Source: Penium margaritaceum
Lineage: Eukaryota > Streptophyta > Zygnematophyceae > Desmidiales > Peniaceae
NCBI GenBank assembly: GCA_023375785.1
Contig: SZWC01003605.1
Span: forward strand, 49,574 to 113,573
Length of the DNA stretch: 64,000 nucleotides
Reading direction: 5' to 3'
Each line of letters opens with the position of its first letter. The first letter of the stretch is position 1. The position numbers and the translations under genes were made by a program. The notes beneath the pieces are model-generated. The model saw only the letters and a list, made by a program, of their open reading frames with translations, was not told where the DNA came from and did no database searches. This document shows, one piece after another, positions 1 through 11,520 of the stretch.

Positions 1-67
1 TGGAGAGAGCGTACCAGAGTTGAGCGAAGCGTGCCTTACAACTGGTCAGTGTGGGCCCATAACCCTT
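1..67 (-). mobile_element. 5' leader and PBS of a copia-like element running off the left edge
   Basis: This stretch matches the leader beside the 5' LTR of the complete element at 8650-14072 (compare 13317-13383). Bases 51-65 read GTGGGCCCATAACCC, so the minus strand carries GGGTTATGGGCCCAC just after the LTR end. That is the complement of the initiator tRNA-Met anticodon arm, the half-tRNA primer site known from Drosophila copia and yeast Ty5. The rest of the element lies outside the window, so its state cannot be judged. Confidence 0.75.
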
Positions 68-756
68 TGTCAACCGGCCTGAGGCAAACGGACTAGAAAA
101 CAGGGCCGACACAATAGCACCTGCCGTCCGCTCCTAGCATTTCAGCTAGGAGAAGATATCACCCTCAGGATCACGGTTCCACACTGAGCAGTTCCTAGGC
201 AATCACTTGCTAGCAACTGTGTCCACTTAACACTTGGTCACTTTCGCGCGAGGTGCTAGTCAAAGACTAACTCCTGGGGCTTAGACCAACCAGTGTCTTC
301 TTTATATTGTTCCTTAGTTGGACAACTCTGTGAGGAGCATCTAAGGCCAGATTGTGTAATTAGAATGAGGAATGAGCCTGGTACATATAGTCCTAGGCCT
401 GTCTTCTAAGGTGTGTGGGTAGTGACACTTTTGGGGTGGTCACTCCACACCACCTCACCAGTCCGCCAATTGGCGAATCCACTGACCGCCAAGTGGCGCA
501 CTCTCCTCATGCATGGAGAAATGTCCAAGAAACTTCCCCTGTGCTAGAAGGTCAAAAAACCTCCTGTGCACATCAAGACTCGATCGTAGGACCTGTTGTC
601 CCTATGTCCAACATGCTATCCATTGCGCTACAGTTCTGGTGTCTCGCTTGGACTTGCACCACGAACAAAGTCTGGGGGACTTACTCCAAGGGAGCAGTGC
701 ATGCCCAACCTGTCCGTCAAGCCATAGTAGTGGCCATGGGGCATAGAAGAACAACA
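68..756 (-). mobile_element. 5' LTR (689 bp) of a truncated-by-window copia element
   Basis: Near-identical in layout and equal in length to the two LTRs at 8650-9338 and 13384-14072. On the minus strand it starts TGTTGTTCTTC and ends TTGACA, with the usual TG...CA termini. Its left side carries a PBS (51-65), which makes it a 5' LTR of a minus-strand copy rather than a solo LTR, unless the body was lost just beyond the edge. The right flank at 757-761 is GTTCC, followed directly by the 20-bp minisatellite, so this copy also inserted into the array. Confidence 0.85.
569..632 (-). other. tRNA-like segment inside the LTR (copy 1)
   Basis: On the minus strand TAGCGCAATGGATAGC resembles the D-arm/A-box of eukaryotic tRNA-Arg genes. 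GATCGAGTC downstream fits the B-box pattern GWTCRANNC. The acceptor stem and anticodon arm do not fold well, so this is a relic or promoter-like motif, not a tRNA gene. The same segment recurs in the other two LTRs at 9151-9214 and 13885-13948. Confidence 0.4.
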
Positions 757-1530
757 GTTCCACCGCTCTCTGGCTTGCTCCACCTTTCCCTGGCTTGCTC
801 TACCATTCTCTGGCTTGCTCCATCGTTCTCTTGATTTTGCTAGCTCCGCTGTTCTCTGGCTTGATCCACCTTTTTCTCGCTTGCTCAACCGTTCTCTCGC
901 TTGCTCCGCCTCTCTCCGGCTTGCTACACCTTTCTTTGTCTTCCTCCACTGTTCTCAGTCTTGCTCCATTGTTCTCTGGCTTGCTCCACCATTCTCTAGC
1001 TTGCTCTACCATTCTCTAGCCTGCTCCACCATTCTCTAGCTTGCTCCACCGCTATCTGGCTTGCTCCACTGTTCTCTGGCTTGCTCCACCTTCCTCTGGC
1101 TTGCTCTACCGTTCTCTTTCTTTCTCCATCATCCTCTGGCTTGCTCCAACTTTCTCTGGCTTGCTCCAGAGTTATCTGGCTTGCTTCACCATGATCTGGC
1201 TTGCTCCACCGTTCCCTGGTTTACTGCACAGTTCTCTGGCTTGCTCCACCTTTCCTTTGCTTGCTCCACCGTTCTCTGACTTGCTACACTGTTGTCTGGC
1301 TTGCTCCATCGTTCTCTAGCTTGCTCCAACTTTCCTTTGCTTGCTCCACTAATTTCTTGCTCTCTCCAAAATTATCAGGCTTGCTGTGTCATCCTCTGGC
1401 TTGCTCCACCGTTCTCTAGCTTGCTCCACCGTTCTCTGGCTTGCTCCACCGCTCTCTGGCTTGCTCCACCTTTCGCTGGCTTTGTCCACCATTCTTTGGG
1501 TAGCTCCACCGTTCTCTGGCTATCTCCACC

Positions 1531-2179
1531 GTTCTCTAGCTTCTCCACCGTTCTCAGGCTTGCTCCAACTTTCCTTGGATTGCTCCACCGTTCTCTAGCT
1601 TCTCCACCGTTCTCAGGCTTGCTCCAACTTTCCTTGGATTGCTCCACCGTTCTCTAGCTTCTCCACCGTTCTCAGGCTTGCTCCAACTTTCCTTGGATTG
1701 CTCCACCGTTCTCTAGCTTCTCCACCGTTCTCAGGCTTGCTCCAACTTTCCTTGGATTGCTCCACCGTTCTCTAGCTTCTCCACCGTTCTCAGGCTTGCT
1801 CCAACTTTCCTTGGATTGCTCCACCGTTCTCTAGCTTCTCCACCGTTCTCAGGCTTGCTCCAACTTTCCTTGGATTGCTCCACCGTTCTCTAGCTTCTCC
1901 ACCGTTCTCAGGCTTGCTCCAACTTTCCTTGGATTGCTCCACCGTTCTCTAGCTTCTCCACCGTTCTCAGGCTTGCTCCAACTTTCCTTGGATTGCTCCA
2001 CCGTTCTCTAGCTTCTCCACCGTTCTCAGGCTTGCTCCAACTTTCCTTGGATTGCTCCACCGTTCTCTAGCTTCTCCACCGTTCTCAGGCTTGCTCCAAC
2101 TTTCCTTGGATTGCTCCACCGTTCTCTAGCTTCTCCACCGTTCTCAGGCTTGCTCCAACTTTCCTTGGATTGCTCCACC
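1531..2179 (+). repeat. Homogeneous 59-bp higher-order tandem repeat, 11 copies
   Basis: Eleven essentially identical 59-bp units start at 1531 and recur every 59 bp up to 2121. Each unit is three 20-bp minisatellite units with one base missing (GTTCTCTAGCTTCTCCACC is the shortened member). The lack of divergence between copies contrasts with the surrounding array and marks a recent local expansion. Confidence 0.95.
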
Positions 2180-5100
2180 GTTCTCTGGCTTGCTCCACTG
2201 TTCTCTACCTTGCTCCACCATTCTTATGATTGCTCTACTGTTCTCTGCCTTGCTTCACCTTTCTCTGGCTTGCTCCACCATTCTCCAGCTTGCCCCACCT
2301 TTCTCTGGCTTGCTCCACCTTTCTCTAGCTTGCTCCACCTTTCTTTGGCTTGCTCCACCGTTCTCTGGCTTGCTCCAAATTTCTCTGGCTTGCTCCACCT
2401 TTCTCTGGCTTGCTCCACCATTTTCTGGCTTGCTTTACCTCTCTCTGGCTTGCTCGACACTTCTCTGGCTTGCTCTACCGTTCTCTGGCGTGCTCTACCA
2501 TTCTCTGGCTTGCTCCACCGTTCTCTGGCTTACTCAACTATTCTCAAGCTTGCTCCATCATTTTCTTGCTTGCTCCTCCATTCTCTGGCTCGCTCTACGG
2601 TTTTCTTTGCAAACTCCACCGTTCTCTGGCCTTCCCTACTGTTCTCTGGCTTGCTTTAATGTCCTCTGGCTTACTCCACCATTCTCAGGCTTGCCCCGCC
2701 GTTCTCCGTCTTGCTCCACCATTCTCTTGCTTGCTCCACCGTTCTCTGACCTGCTCCATTTTCTTCTGGCTTGCTCCACCGTTCTCTGGCTTGGTCAACC
2801 GTTCTCTTGCTTGCTCCACCATTGTGTGGCTTGCTCCACCTTTCTCTGGCCTGCTCCACCGTTCTCTTGCTTGCTCCGCTTTTCTCTGGCTTGTTCCACC
2901 ATTCTCTGGCTAACTCCACTTCCCCTGGCTTGCACCACAGTTCTCCTACTTGCTCCACTGTTCTCTGGCTTGCTCCATTTTTCTCTGGCTTGCTCCACTA
3001 TTCTCTGGCATGCTCCACTGTTATCTGGTTGGCTCTACCATTCTTTAATTTGCTCCACCGCTCTCTGGCTTGCTCCACCGTTCTCTGGCTTGCTCCACCG
3101 TTCTCTGGCTTGCTCTGGTGTTTGCTGGCTTACTCTACTGTTCTCTGGATTCCTCCAGTGTTCTCTGGCTTGCTCTACCGTTCTCTGGGTTGTTCGACAT
3201 TTGTCTGTCTTGCTCAACATTTCTCTGGCCATCTCCACCGTTCCCTGGCTTGCTCCACCGTTCTCTAGCTTGCTCCATATTTCTCTGGCTTGCTCCATTG
3301 TTCTCTAGCTTGCTCCATCGTTCTCTGGCTTGCTCCACCTTTCCATGGCTTGCTTCATTGTTCTCTTGCTTGCTCCACTATTCTCTAGCTTGCTCCATCG
3401 TTCTTTGGCTTAGTCTACCGTTGTCTGGGTTGCTCTACTGTTCTCTAGCTTGCTCTACCGTTTGGTGACTTGCTCCATCTTTCTCTGGCTTGCTCCACCG
3501 TTCTCTGGCTTGCTCCACCGTTCTTTGGCTTGCTCCACCTCTCACTGGCCTCCACCACTGTTCTCTGGCTTGCTCCACCTTTCTCTAGCTTGCTCCACCT
3601 TTCTCTGGCTTGCTCCGCTTTTCTTTGGCTTCTTCCACAATTCTCTGGCTTGCTCCGCCTTTTCATGGCTTGCTTGACCTTTCTATGGCATGCTCCACCT
3701 CTCTCTGGCTTGCTCCACTGTTCTCTGGCTTGCTCCACCTTTCTCTGGCTTGCTCCACCTTTCTCTGGCTTGCTCCGCTTTTCCTTGGCTTCTTCCACAA
3801 TTCTCTGGCTTGCTCCGCCTTTTCATGGCTTGCTTGACCTTTCTATGGCATGCTCCACCTCTCTCTTGCTTGCTCCACCTTTCTCTAGCTTGCTCCACCA
3901 TTCTCTGGCTTGCTCCACCATTCTCTGGCTTGCTCCACCATTCTCTGACTTCCTTGAGTGTTCTTTGACTTGCTCATCCTCTCACTGGCTTGCTCCAGTG
4001 TTCTCTGGCTTACTCCACCGTTCTCTTGCTTGCTCCACCGTTCTCTAGATTGGTCCACTGTTCTCTGGCTTGCTCTATCATTCTCTGCCTTGCTTCATCG
4101 TACTCTGGCCTTCTCCACCTTTCTCAAGTGTGCTCCACTTTTCTCTGGCATGCTCCACCTTTCTCTTGCGTTCTTCACCTTTCTCTGGCCTGCTCCACCT
4201 TTCTTTAGCTTGCTCCATTGTTCTCTTGCTTGCTCCATTATAATCTGACTTGCGCCACCGTTCTCTAGGTTGCTCCACCATTCTCAGGCTTGCTCCACCA
4301 TCCTCTGGCTTGCTCCACCAATCTCTAACTTGCTCAAGCGTTCTGTGGCTTGCTCCGCCGTTCTCTGGCTTGCTCTACTATTCTCTGGCTTACTCCACAA
4401 TCCTCTGGCTTGCTCCACCGTTCTCTGGCTTGTTCCACCATTCTCTATCTTGCACCACCGTTCTTTGGCTTGCTCCACTGTTCTTTGGCTTGCTCCACCG
4501 TTCTCAAGCTTGCACCACCATTTTCTGGCTTGCTCCACCGTTCTCTGGCTTGCTCCATCGTTATAGGGCTTGTTCCACCTTTGTCTTGTTAACTCAAATG
4601 TTACATGGCTTCCTCCACCATTCTCTGGCTTGCTCCACCTTTATCTGGCTTGCTCCACCGTTCTCTGGCTTGCTCCGTTGTTCTCTGAATTTCTCCACTG
4701 TTCTCTTACTTGATCCACCTTTCTCTGGCTTGCTTGACCAGTCATTGGCTTGTTCCACCATTCGCTGCCCAGCTACACTGTTCTGTGGCTTCCTCGACCG
4801 TTCTCTAGCTTGCTCCTCCGCTCTCTGCCTTGCTCCACCTTTCCTTGGCTTTTTCTACCATTCTCTGGCTTGTCCCACCGTTTTCTTGCTTGCTCCATTG
4901 TTATCTGGCTTGCTCCACCGTTCTCTATCTTGCTCAGCCGTTCTCTGCCTTCCTGCACCTTTCTCTGGCTTGCTCCACCTTTCTCTGACTTGCTCTACCT
5001 TTCTCCTGCTTGCTCCGCCATTGTCTAACTTCCTCAATCGTCTTCTGCCTTGCTCCACCGTTGTGTGGCTTGCTCCAACATTCTCTCGCTTGTTCCACCT

Positions 5101-8100
5101 TTCTCTGGCTTTCTCCACCGTTCTCTGGCTTGCTCCATTGTTCTCTAGCTTGCTCCACTGTTCTCTGCCTTGCTCTAGTGTTCTCTGGTCAGCTCCACCA
5201 TTCTCGGACTTGCTCCATCGTTCTCTGGCTTGCTCCATTGTTCTTTGGATTGCTCCACTGTTCTGTGGCTTGCTCAACCGTTCTCTGTCTTGCTCCACCA
5301 TTGTATGGATTTCTCCACCATTCTCTGTCTTGCTCCACCTTTCTCTGGCTTGCTCCACCTTTCTCTTGCTTGCTCCACCTTTCTCTGGCTTGCTCCTCCT
5401 TTCAATGGCTTGCTCCATCGCTCTCCGGCGTGCTCCACCATTATCTGGTCTGCTCCACCGGTCTCTGGCTTGCTCCATCGTTCTCAGGCTTGCTCCTTCG
5501 TTCTCTAGCGTGCTCCACCGTTCGGTGGCTTGCTCTGCTTTCTCTGGCTTGATCCACCGTTCTCTGGCTTGCTCCACCGTTATCGGGCTTGCTCCACCAT
5601 TCTCTGGCATGATCCACCGTTCTCTTTCTGCCTCCACTGTTTTCTGGCTTGCTCCACCGTTCTCTGGCTGGCTCAACCGTTCCCTGGCTTGCTCCACCGA
5701 CTCTTCCTTGCTCTACCTTTCTTTGGCTTGCTCCACCTTTCTCAAGCTTGCTCTACCTTTCTCGGGCTTGCTCCACCATTCTCTGCCTTGCTCCACCATT
5801 CTCTACCTTGCTCTACCGTTTTGCAGCTTGCCCCACCATTCTCTGGTTCTTCCACCTTTCTCTGGCTTTCTCCACCTTGCTCTTGCTGTTTCCCTTGTTC
5901 TCTGGCTTGCTCCATCGTTCCCTGGCTTTCTCCACGGACCTCTGGCTTGCTCCCCTGGTCTGTGGCTTGCTCCATTGTTCTCTAACTTGCTTTATCTTTT
6001 CTGGCTTGCTCCACCTTTCTCTGGCTTGCTCCACCGTCATGTGACCTGCATCTGGCTTGCTCCACCATTCTCTTGCTTCCTCGACCTTTCTCATGCCTGC
6101 TTGACCTTCCTCTAGCTTGCTCTACCGTTCTCAGACTTGCTCCACTGTTCTCTGGCTTGCTCCACCGTTCTCTCGCTTCCTCCACCTTCCTCTGGCTTGC
6201 TGCACCATTCTCTTGCTTGCTCCACCGTTCTCTGGCTTGCTACACCGTTCTTTGGCTTACTACACCTTTTCTTGGCGTGCTCCACCGTTTTCTTACTTGC
6301 TACACTTTTCCTTGGGTTGCTCGACCATTCTCCGGCTTGCTCCACGTTTCTCCGGCTTGCTCCACCCTTTTCTTGCTTGCTCCACGTTACTCTGGCTTGC
6401 TCTGCCTTTCTCTGGCTTGCTCCTCCTTTCTCTGGCTTGTTCCACCTTTCTCTAGCTTCCTCCACCGTTCTCTGGCTCCCTCAACGGTTCTCTGGCTCAA
6501 TCCACCGTTATTTGGCTTGCTCCACCATCCTCTGGCTTGCTCCACAGTTCTCTAGCTTGCTCCACCTTTCTCTGACGTGCTCCACCTTTCTATGGCTTCC
6601 TCCACCTTTCTCTGGCTTGCTCCACAATTATCTGGCTTGATCCACCGTTCTTAGGCTTGTTGTACCAGCCTCTGGCTTACTCCACCTTCGTCTGGCTTGC
6701 ACCTCCGTTCTCTGGCTTGCTCCACTGTTCTCTGGCTTGCACCACCATTCTCTGGCTTACTCGACCATTTTCTGGCTTGCGCCATTGTTCTCTTGCTAGC
6801 TCCGCCTTTCTCTGGATTGAGTAACCGTTCTCTAGCTTGCTCCACGTTTTTTCAGCTTGCTCCACTGATTTCTTGCTTGCTCCACTATTTTTGGGCTTGC
6901 TGCACTGTTCTCTGGTTTGCTCCACTGTTCTCATGCTTGCTCCACCTTTCTCAACCTTGCTCCACCTTTCTTTGGCTTGCTCCACCTTTCTCTGGCTTGG
7001 TCCACCTTTCTCTGGCTTGCTCTACCATTCTATGGCTTCCTCTACCTTTCTCTGACTTGCTCCACCATTCTCTTGCTTGCACCACCGATCTGTGGCTTGC
7101 TCCACCGTTCTCTGGCTTGCTCCACCATTCTCTGTATTTCTCAACTGTTCTCTGAATTGCTCCAACGTTCTCATGCTTGCTCCACCTTTCTTTGGCTTTC
7201 TCCACCGTTCTTTGACTTTCTCCTCCATTATCTGGCTTGTTCCACCTTTCTTTGGCTTGCTCCACCAATTTCTGGCTTGCTGCACCGTTCTGTGGCTTGC
7301 TCCACTGCTATCTAGCTTGCCCTGCCATTGTTTGGCTTGCTGCGCTGTTCCCTGGCTTGCTCCATCATTCTCTGGCTTACGCCACCTTTCTCTGGCTTGC
7401 TCTACCTCTCTCTGGCTTGCTCCACCTTTCTCTTGCTTGCTTCACCTTTCTCTGGCCTGCTCCAGCTTTCACTGGTTTGCTCTGCTGTTTTAAGGCTTGC
7501 TCCACCATTATGTTACTTGCTCCACCGTTGCGTGGCTTGCTCAACCGTTCTCTGGCTTGCTCCATTGTTCTATGGCTTGCTCCACCATTCTCTTACTTGC
7601 TCCTCAGTTCTTTGGCTTGCTCCACTGTTCTCTACCTTGCTCCACCATTCTTATAATTGCTCTACTGTTCTCTGCATTGCTCCACATTTCTCTGTATTGC
7701 TTCACCATTCTCCGGCCTGCCCCACCTTTCTCTGGCTTGCTCCACCTTTCTCTAGCTTGCTCCACCTTTCATTGGCTTGCTCCACCGTTTTCTGGCTTGC
7801 TCCACCTTCCTCTGGCTTGCTCCACCTTTCTTTGGCTTGCTTACCTCTCTCTTGCTTGCTGCACGCTTCCCTGTATTGCTCTACCGTTCTCTGGCTTTCT
7901 ACACCATTCTCTGGCTTGCTCCACCGTTATCTGGCTTTCCCCACCGTTCTCTGGCTTGCTCCACCGATCTGTGGCTTTCCCCACCATTCTCTGGCCGGCT
8001 CAACCCTTCTCTGGCTTGCTCCACCATTCTCTGGCTTGCTTCACCGTTCTCTGGCTGGCTCCACCATTCTCAGGCTTGCCCCACCGTTCTCTGTCTTGCT

Positions 8101-8644
8101 CCACCATTCTCTCGCCTGCTCCACCGTTCTCTAACCTGCTCCATTGTTCTCTGACTTGCTCCAGCATTCTCTTGCTTGCTCCACTGTTCTCTGGTTTCCT
8201 CCACCATTGTGTGGCTTGCTCGACCTTTCTCTGGCCTGCTGCACCATTCTTTGGCTTGCTCCGGTTTTCTCTGGCTTGCTCCACCATTCTCTAGCTTGCT
8301 CCACTTTCCCTGGCTTGCGCCACTGTTCTCTTGCTTTCTCCACAGTTCTCTGACTTGCTGAACCGTTCTTTGGCTTGCTCAACCATTCTCAGGCTTGCAC
8401 ACCGTTCTTTGGCTGGCTCTACCATTCTCTAACTTGCTCCAGTGTTCTCTGGCTTGCTCCACCGTTCTTTGGCTTGCTCCACCATTCTCTAGCTTGCACT
8501 ACTATTCCCTAGCTTGCTCCGCTGTTTGATGGCTTAGTGTACTGTTCTCTGGACTCCTCCACCATTCTGTGGCTTGCACTACCGTTCTCTTGGGTTGTTG
8601 GACCTTTGTCTGTCTTGCTCCAGGGTTCTCTGGCTTCCTCCACC

Positions 8645-8649
8645 GTTCC
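8645..8649. repeat. Target-site duplication, left copy (GTTCC)
   Basis: GTTCC directly left of the LTR start at 8650 is repeated directly right of the other LTR at 14073-14077. Five bp is the usual target duplication of Ty1/copia integrases. The target is a variant of the minisatellite unit (CACCGTTCC). Confidence 0.9.
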
Positions 8650-8882
8650 TGTCAATCGGCCTAGGGAAAACAGACTAGAAAACAGGGCCGACACAATAGC
8701 ACGTGCCGTCTGCTCCTAGCATTTCAGCTAGGAGAAGATATCACCCTCAGGATCACGGTTCCACACTGAGCAGTTCCTAGACAATCACTTGCTAGCAACT
8801 GTGTCCACTTAACACTTGGTCACTTTCGCGTGAGGTGCTAGTCAAAGACTAACTCCTGGGGCTTAGACCAACCATTGTCTTC

Positions 8883-8888
8883 TTTATA
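8883..8888 (-). promoter_or_regulatory. Putative LTR TATA box (3' LTR copy)
   Basis: The minus strand reads AGTATAAAGAAG here. TATAAA is kept at the same LTR position in the 5' LTR (13617-13622) and in the LTR at the left edge (about 310-315). The conservation and position inside the LTR fit a Pol II core promoter; no start site can be shown. Confidence 0.45.
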
Positions 8889-9150
8889 CTGTTCCTTAGT
8901 TGGACAACTCTGTGAGGAGCATCTAAGGCCAGATTGTGCAATTAGAATGAGGAATGAGCCTGGTACATATAGTCCTAGTTGTGGCTTCTAAGGTTTGTGG
9001 GTAATGGCACTTTTGGGGTGGTCACTCCACACCACCTCACCAGTTTGCCAATTGGCGCATCCACTGACCGCCAAGTGGCATACTCTCCTCGTGCATGGAG
9101 AAATGTCTAAGAAACTTCCCCTGTGCAGGAAGGTCAAAAACCTTCCTACG

Positions 9151-9214
9151 CACATCAAGGCTTGATCGCAGGACCTCTTGTCCCTAAGTCCAACATGCTA
9201 TCCATTGCGCTACA
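9151..9214 (-). other. tRNA-like segment inside the LTR (copy 2)
   Basis: The minus strand reads TAGCGCAATGGATAGCATG (A-box-like, tRNA-Arg-like), followed about 40 nt later by GATCAAGCC (matches B-box pattern GWTCRANNC). A second B-box-like string, GGTTCAAGTCC, lies at 9232-9242 on the same strand and is followed by a short helix-like segment and CCA. The arms pair poorly, so this is not called as a tRNA gene. Confidence 0.4.
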
Positions 9215-9338
9215 CTTCTGGTGTCTCACTTGGACTTGAACCACGAACAAGGTTTGAGGGACTTACTCCAAGGGAGCAGTGCATGCCCAACCTGTCCGTC
9301 AAGCCATAGCAGTGGCCATGGGGCATAGAAGAACAACA

Positions 9339-9351
9339 ATCTCTCCCTTGC
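9339..9351 (-). other. Polypurine tract of the copia element
   Basis: The minus strand reads GCAAGGGAGAGAT immediately before the 3' LTR start TGTTG. A purine-rich run at this place is the plus-strand primer site of LTR elements. Confidence 0.75.
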
Positions 9352-9436
9352 ACCTTGGGCCACCTGATGTGGTAGTTTTCTTCGGCATGAACCTGTAGCT
9401 CTAGGTTGTACTTGTGCACGTCAACTTTCTGCGTCT

Positions 9437-10690
9437 TTAGTTCTCATCTCTTGCATCCATGATGCCGACTCCTTGAGCACCTGCAACATGCAAGTCGCTA
9501 TCTAGCGGCTTTGTCAAGAAGTTTGCAAGCATTTTCTTAGTTGCGACGTGCTCCAGTTCCACGACACCCTCGGCGACAAGGTCACGTGAGTAGTGGTACC
9601 GAATATCGATGTGATTTCTACCCCGGGAGATCATGTTGTCCTCTGCCATAGCGATGGGACTTTGGTTGTCGATGCGAATGACGGTTGATTCCTCTTGTGG
9701 TGCCCTGATCTCATCAAGCAAACTGCGAAGCCACTGTGTTTATTTGCACACTTTGGAGAGTGCAATGTACTCCGCCTCAGCAGTAGAAAGGGAGACGCAT
9801 TCTTGCTTCCTGCTTGCCCACGAGACCGCACCACCGTTGAGAAGACAGACAAACCCTGAGGTGGACTTCGTGTCATCAATCCGTCCTCCCCAGTCCGCGT
9901 CAGTGTAGCATGTCAGTCGCAGCAAGTCTGATCCTTCTAGACCTCCAAACCGAAGTCCAACGTGCCGAGTCTTTTTGAGGTAGCGAAAAATCCGCTTCAC
10001 GACTTGCCAATGTTCTGGCCCAGGGTTGGCCACAAACCTGCTCACCTGACCCACTGCATAAGCAATGTCAGGTCGCGTTCCCACCATCGCATACATGAGG
10101 CTCCCAATGGCGGACTGGTACGGAATGTTTTGCATCTCACGCCGGTCTGCCTCGTTGCTTGGTGACATGGAGGAGGAGAGCTTGCAGTCGGAGGGCATGG
10201 GGGTGCTGACGGGCTTGCAGTCCTCCATGTTGTAGCGCTTCAAGACGTCCATGATGTACTTGGTCTGGTTGAGCTCGATGGTGCCTGCTTTGCGGTTGCG
10301 GTGAACAGCAATCCCGAGGTAGTACTTGAGAGGTCCCATGTCCTTCATCTTAAATCTGCTGGCCAGATTTTTCTTGAGGTCCGTGAGGGCCTCCTGCGAG
10401 GAAGAACACATGATAAGATCATCCACGTACAACGCCACAAGTAGCAAGCCACGTTCTTCCTCCCGCACATAGACGCTGGGGTCATTCGTGCAATGTGCAA
10501 AGGAGATCTCAGCCATGAAGCTGTCCATCTCCTTGTACCAGATCCGTGGGGCCTGTTTTAGCCCATACAATGCCTTCATCAGGACACCTTACCCTCGGGT
10601 ACTTTGACACCTTCTGGTACCTCCATCAGCACCTCCTTGTCGAGCTTCCCATAAAGGAAGGCTGTCTTCACATCCATCTGGGGGATCTCA
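9437..10690 (-). mobile_element. Copia reverse transcriptase and RNase H region (fossil)
   Basis: The minus strand encodes recognisable Ty1/copia RT signatures in order: DVKTAFLYGKL near 10670, ALYGLKQAPR near 10570, the YVDD active-site box near 10425, and YNMEDCKPVSTPM. These are followed by the RNase H signatures YTDADW, KSTSGFV, STAEAEY and, near the end, HIDIRYHYSRD with LTKPL. Domain order and motifs are typical of the superfamily. The region is part of a decayed element and is not a functional gene. It lies between integrase and the PPT, as expected. Confidence 0.9.
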
Positions 10691-11470
10691 AGGTCTTTGG
10701 CCGCCTGGACCTTTGCCCATGCGGTGCAGCCGAATACTTTTAGGTGTGATGCCTCCGGCTTCTTCCCTAACCAAACTTCTTGTGGCGTCATCTGTTGCTT
10801 TCCCTTCTTCTTTCCGCGCCTGCCCAGAGCAGCCGCAGGAGTTAGGTTGACGAGATAGCATGCCGTTCTTGCCGCTTCCGCCCAGAACCGCGGTGGAAGC
10901 TTTGCATCAAAGAGCATGCTATGCATAATGCCGAGGATGGTCTGATTCATCCGTTCGGCAACACCATTGTTCTACGGCGTGTAAGGCGTTGTGGGCTGGT
11001 GGTTGATCCCATGTTGCCGCAACCAGCCCTTGCATGCTTCATACTCTCCGCCGTTGTTGCTCCGCATTGCTTTGACTTTCTTTCCAGTCTGTCGCTCCAC
11101 CATGGCGACAAACTCCTGCAACTTTTCTCTGACCTCTTCCTTTGTTTTGAGGAAGAAGATCCACACCTTGCGGCTGTGGTCGTCGATGAAGGTCAGAAAA
11201 TACTTGCTACCACCGTTTGACGCCGTGCGAAAGGGTCCGCACACGTCGGTGTGAATCAGGTCAAGGGCTGATTCTGCGCGGCGACCGTTGCGCTCAAAGC
11301 GTGTTCGCTTGGTCTTGCCTTGGAGGCAGGGTTTACACAGGCTGCCACACCTAACCGCATCCTTCTTGCAACCATCCATACCACGAAACAGCTGTTGTTG
11401 CTGGATGACTTGGAGCATGCTGTTTGCAACATGCCCAAAGCGTCTATGCCACATATCAGCATCGTCGTCC
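10691..11470 (-). mobile_element. Copia integrase region (fossil)
   Basis: The minus strand shows the GAG-pre-integrase motif WHRRFGHV and the zinc-finger-like CxxC pair (CGSLCKPC). Core strings DLIHTDVCGPF, FIDDHSRKVW and NNGGEY follow, then MNQTILGIMHSMLF and HLKVFGCTAW of the C-terminal half. Scraps related to the MNQTILG segment recur alone at 42710 and 56285 within the minisatellite. Decayed; part of the element at 8650-14072. Confidence 0.9.
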
Positions 11471-11520
11471 TTTGCGGCAGAGGATGCTTTTTCAGTTTTT
11501 CTTTGGTGTTCTCTCTTGCG

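Larger units (their letters stand above)
757..8649 (+). repeat. 20-bp minisatellite array, block 1 (direct orientation)
   Basis: About 390 head-to-tail copies of a 20-bp unit, consensus TTCTCTGGCTTGCTCCACCG. The base after CACC varies freely (G, T or A, often with C to T just before it), while GGCTTGCTCCA is much more constant. Units diverge by a few bases each and the 20-bp register is kept over long stretches. Long open frames occur on both strands because the consensus has no stop in any frame; they are not called as genes. The block is bounded by an LTR on each side (68-756 and 8650-9338). Confidence 0.95.
8650..9338 (-). mobile_element. 3' LTR (689 bp) of the copia element
   Basis: The minus strand starts TGTTGTTCTTC and ends CGATTGACA. 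It is about 94% identical to the 5' LTR at 13384-14072 by hand count. On its left it abuts GTTCC and then minisatellite; on its right it abuts the purine-rich tract of the element. The minus strand contains TATAAAGAAG near 8880-8888, a plausible promoter TATA box. Confidence 0.92.

Noticed and set aside
51-65. Initiator tRNA-Met gene fragment (GTGGGCCCATAACCC)
   Set aside because: Only the anticodon-arm match is present and it sits exactly at the LTR boundary, as also at 13367-13381; it is a primer-binding site.
415-834. A 139-codon frame at the left edge
   Set aside because: It runs across LTR sequence into the minisatellite and has no domain; it is a chance frame in the LTR.
4250-6115. A 621-codon open frame (and many others of 100-540 codons) over the minisatellite
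   Set aside because: The 20-bp consensus has no stop in any frame, so long frames appear on both strands and overlap each other. There is no promoter, intron, domain or codon signal, and the frames start and end at random unit variants.
757-8649. CRISPR-like regular repeats
   Set aside because: Units are directly adjacent with no unique spacers, in a eukaryotic context; this is a minisatellite.
9151-9214. A functional tRNA-Arg gene
   Set aside because: Only A-box-like and B-box-like strings match. The acceptor and anticodon stems do not pair and there is no terminator-like T run in place.
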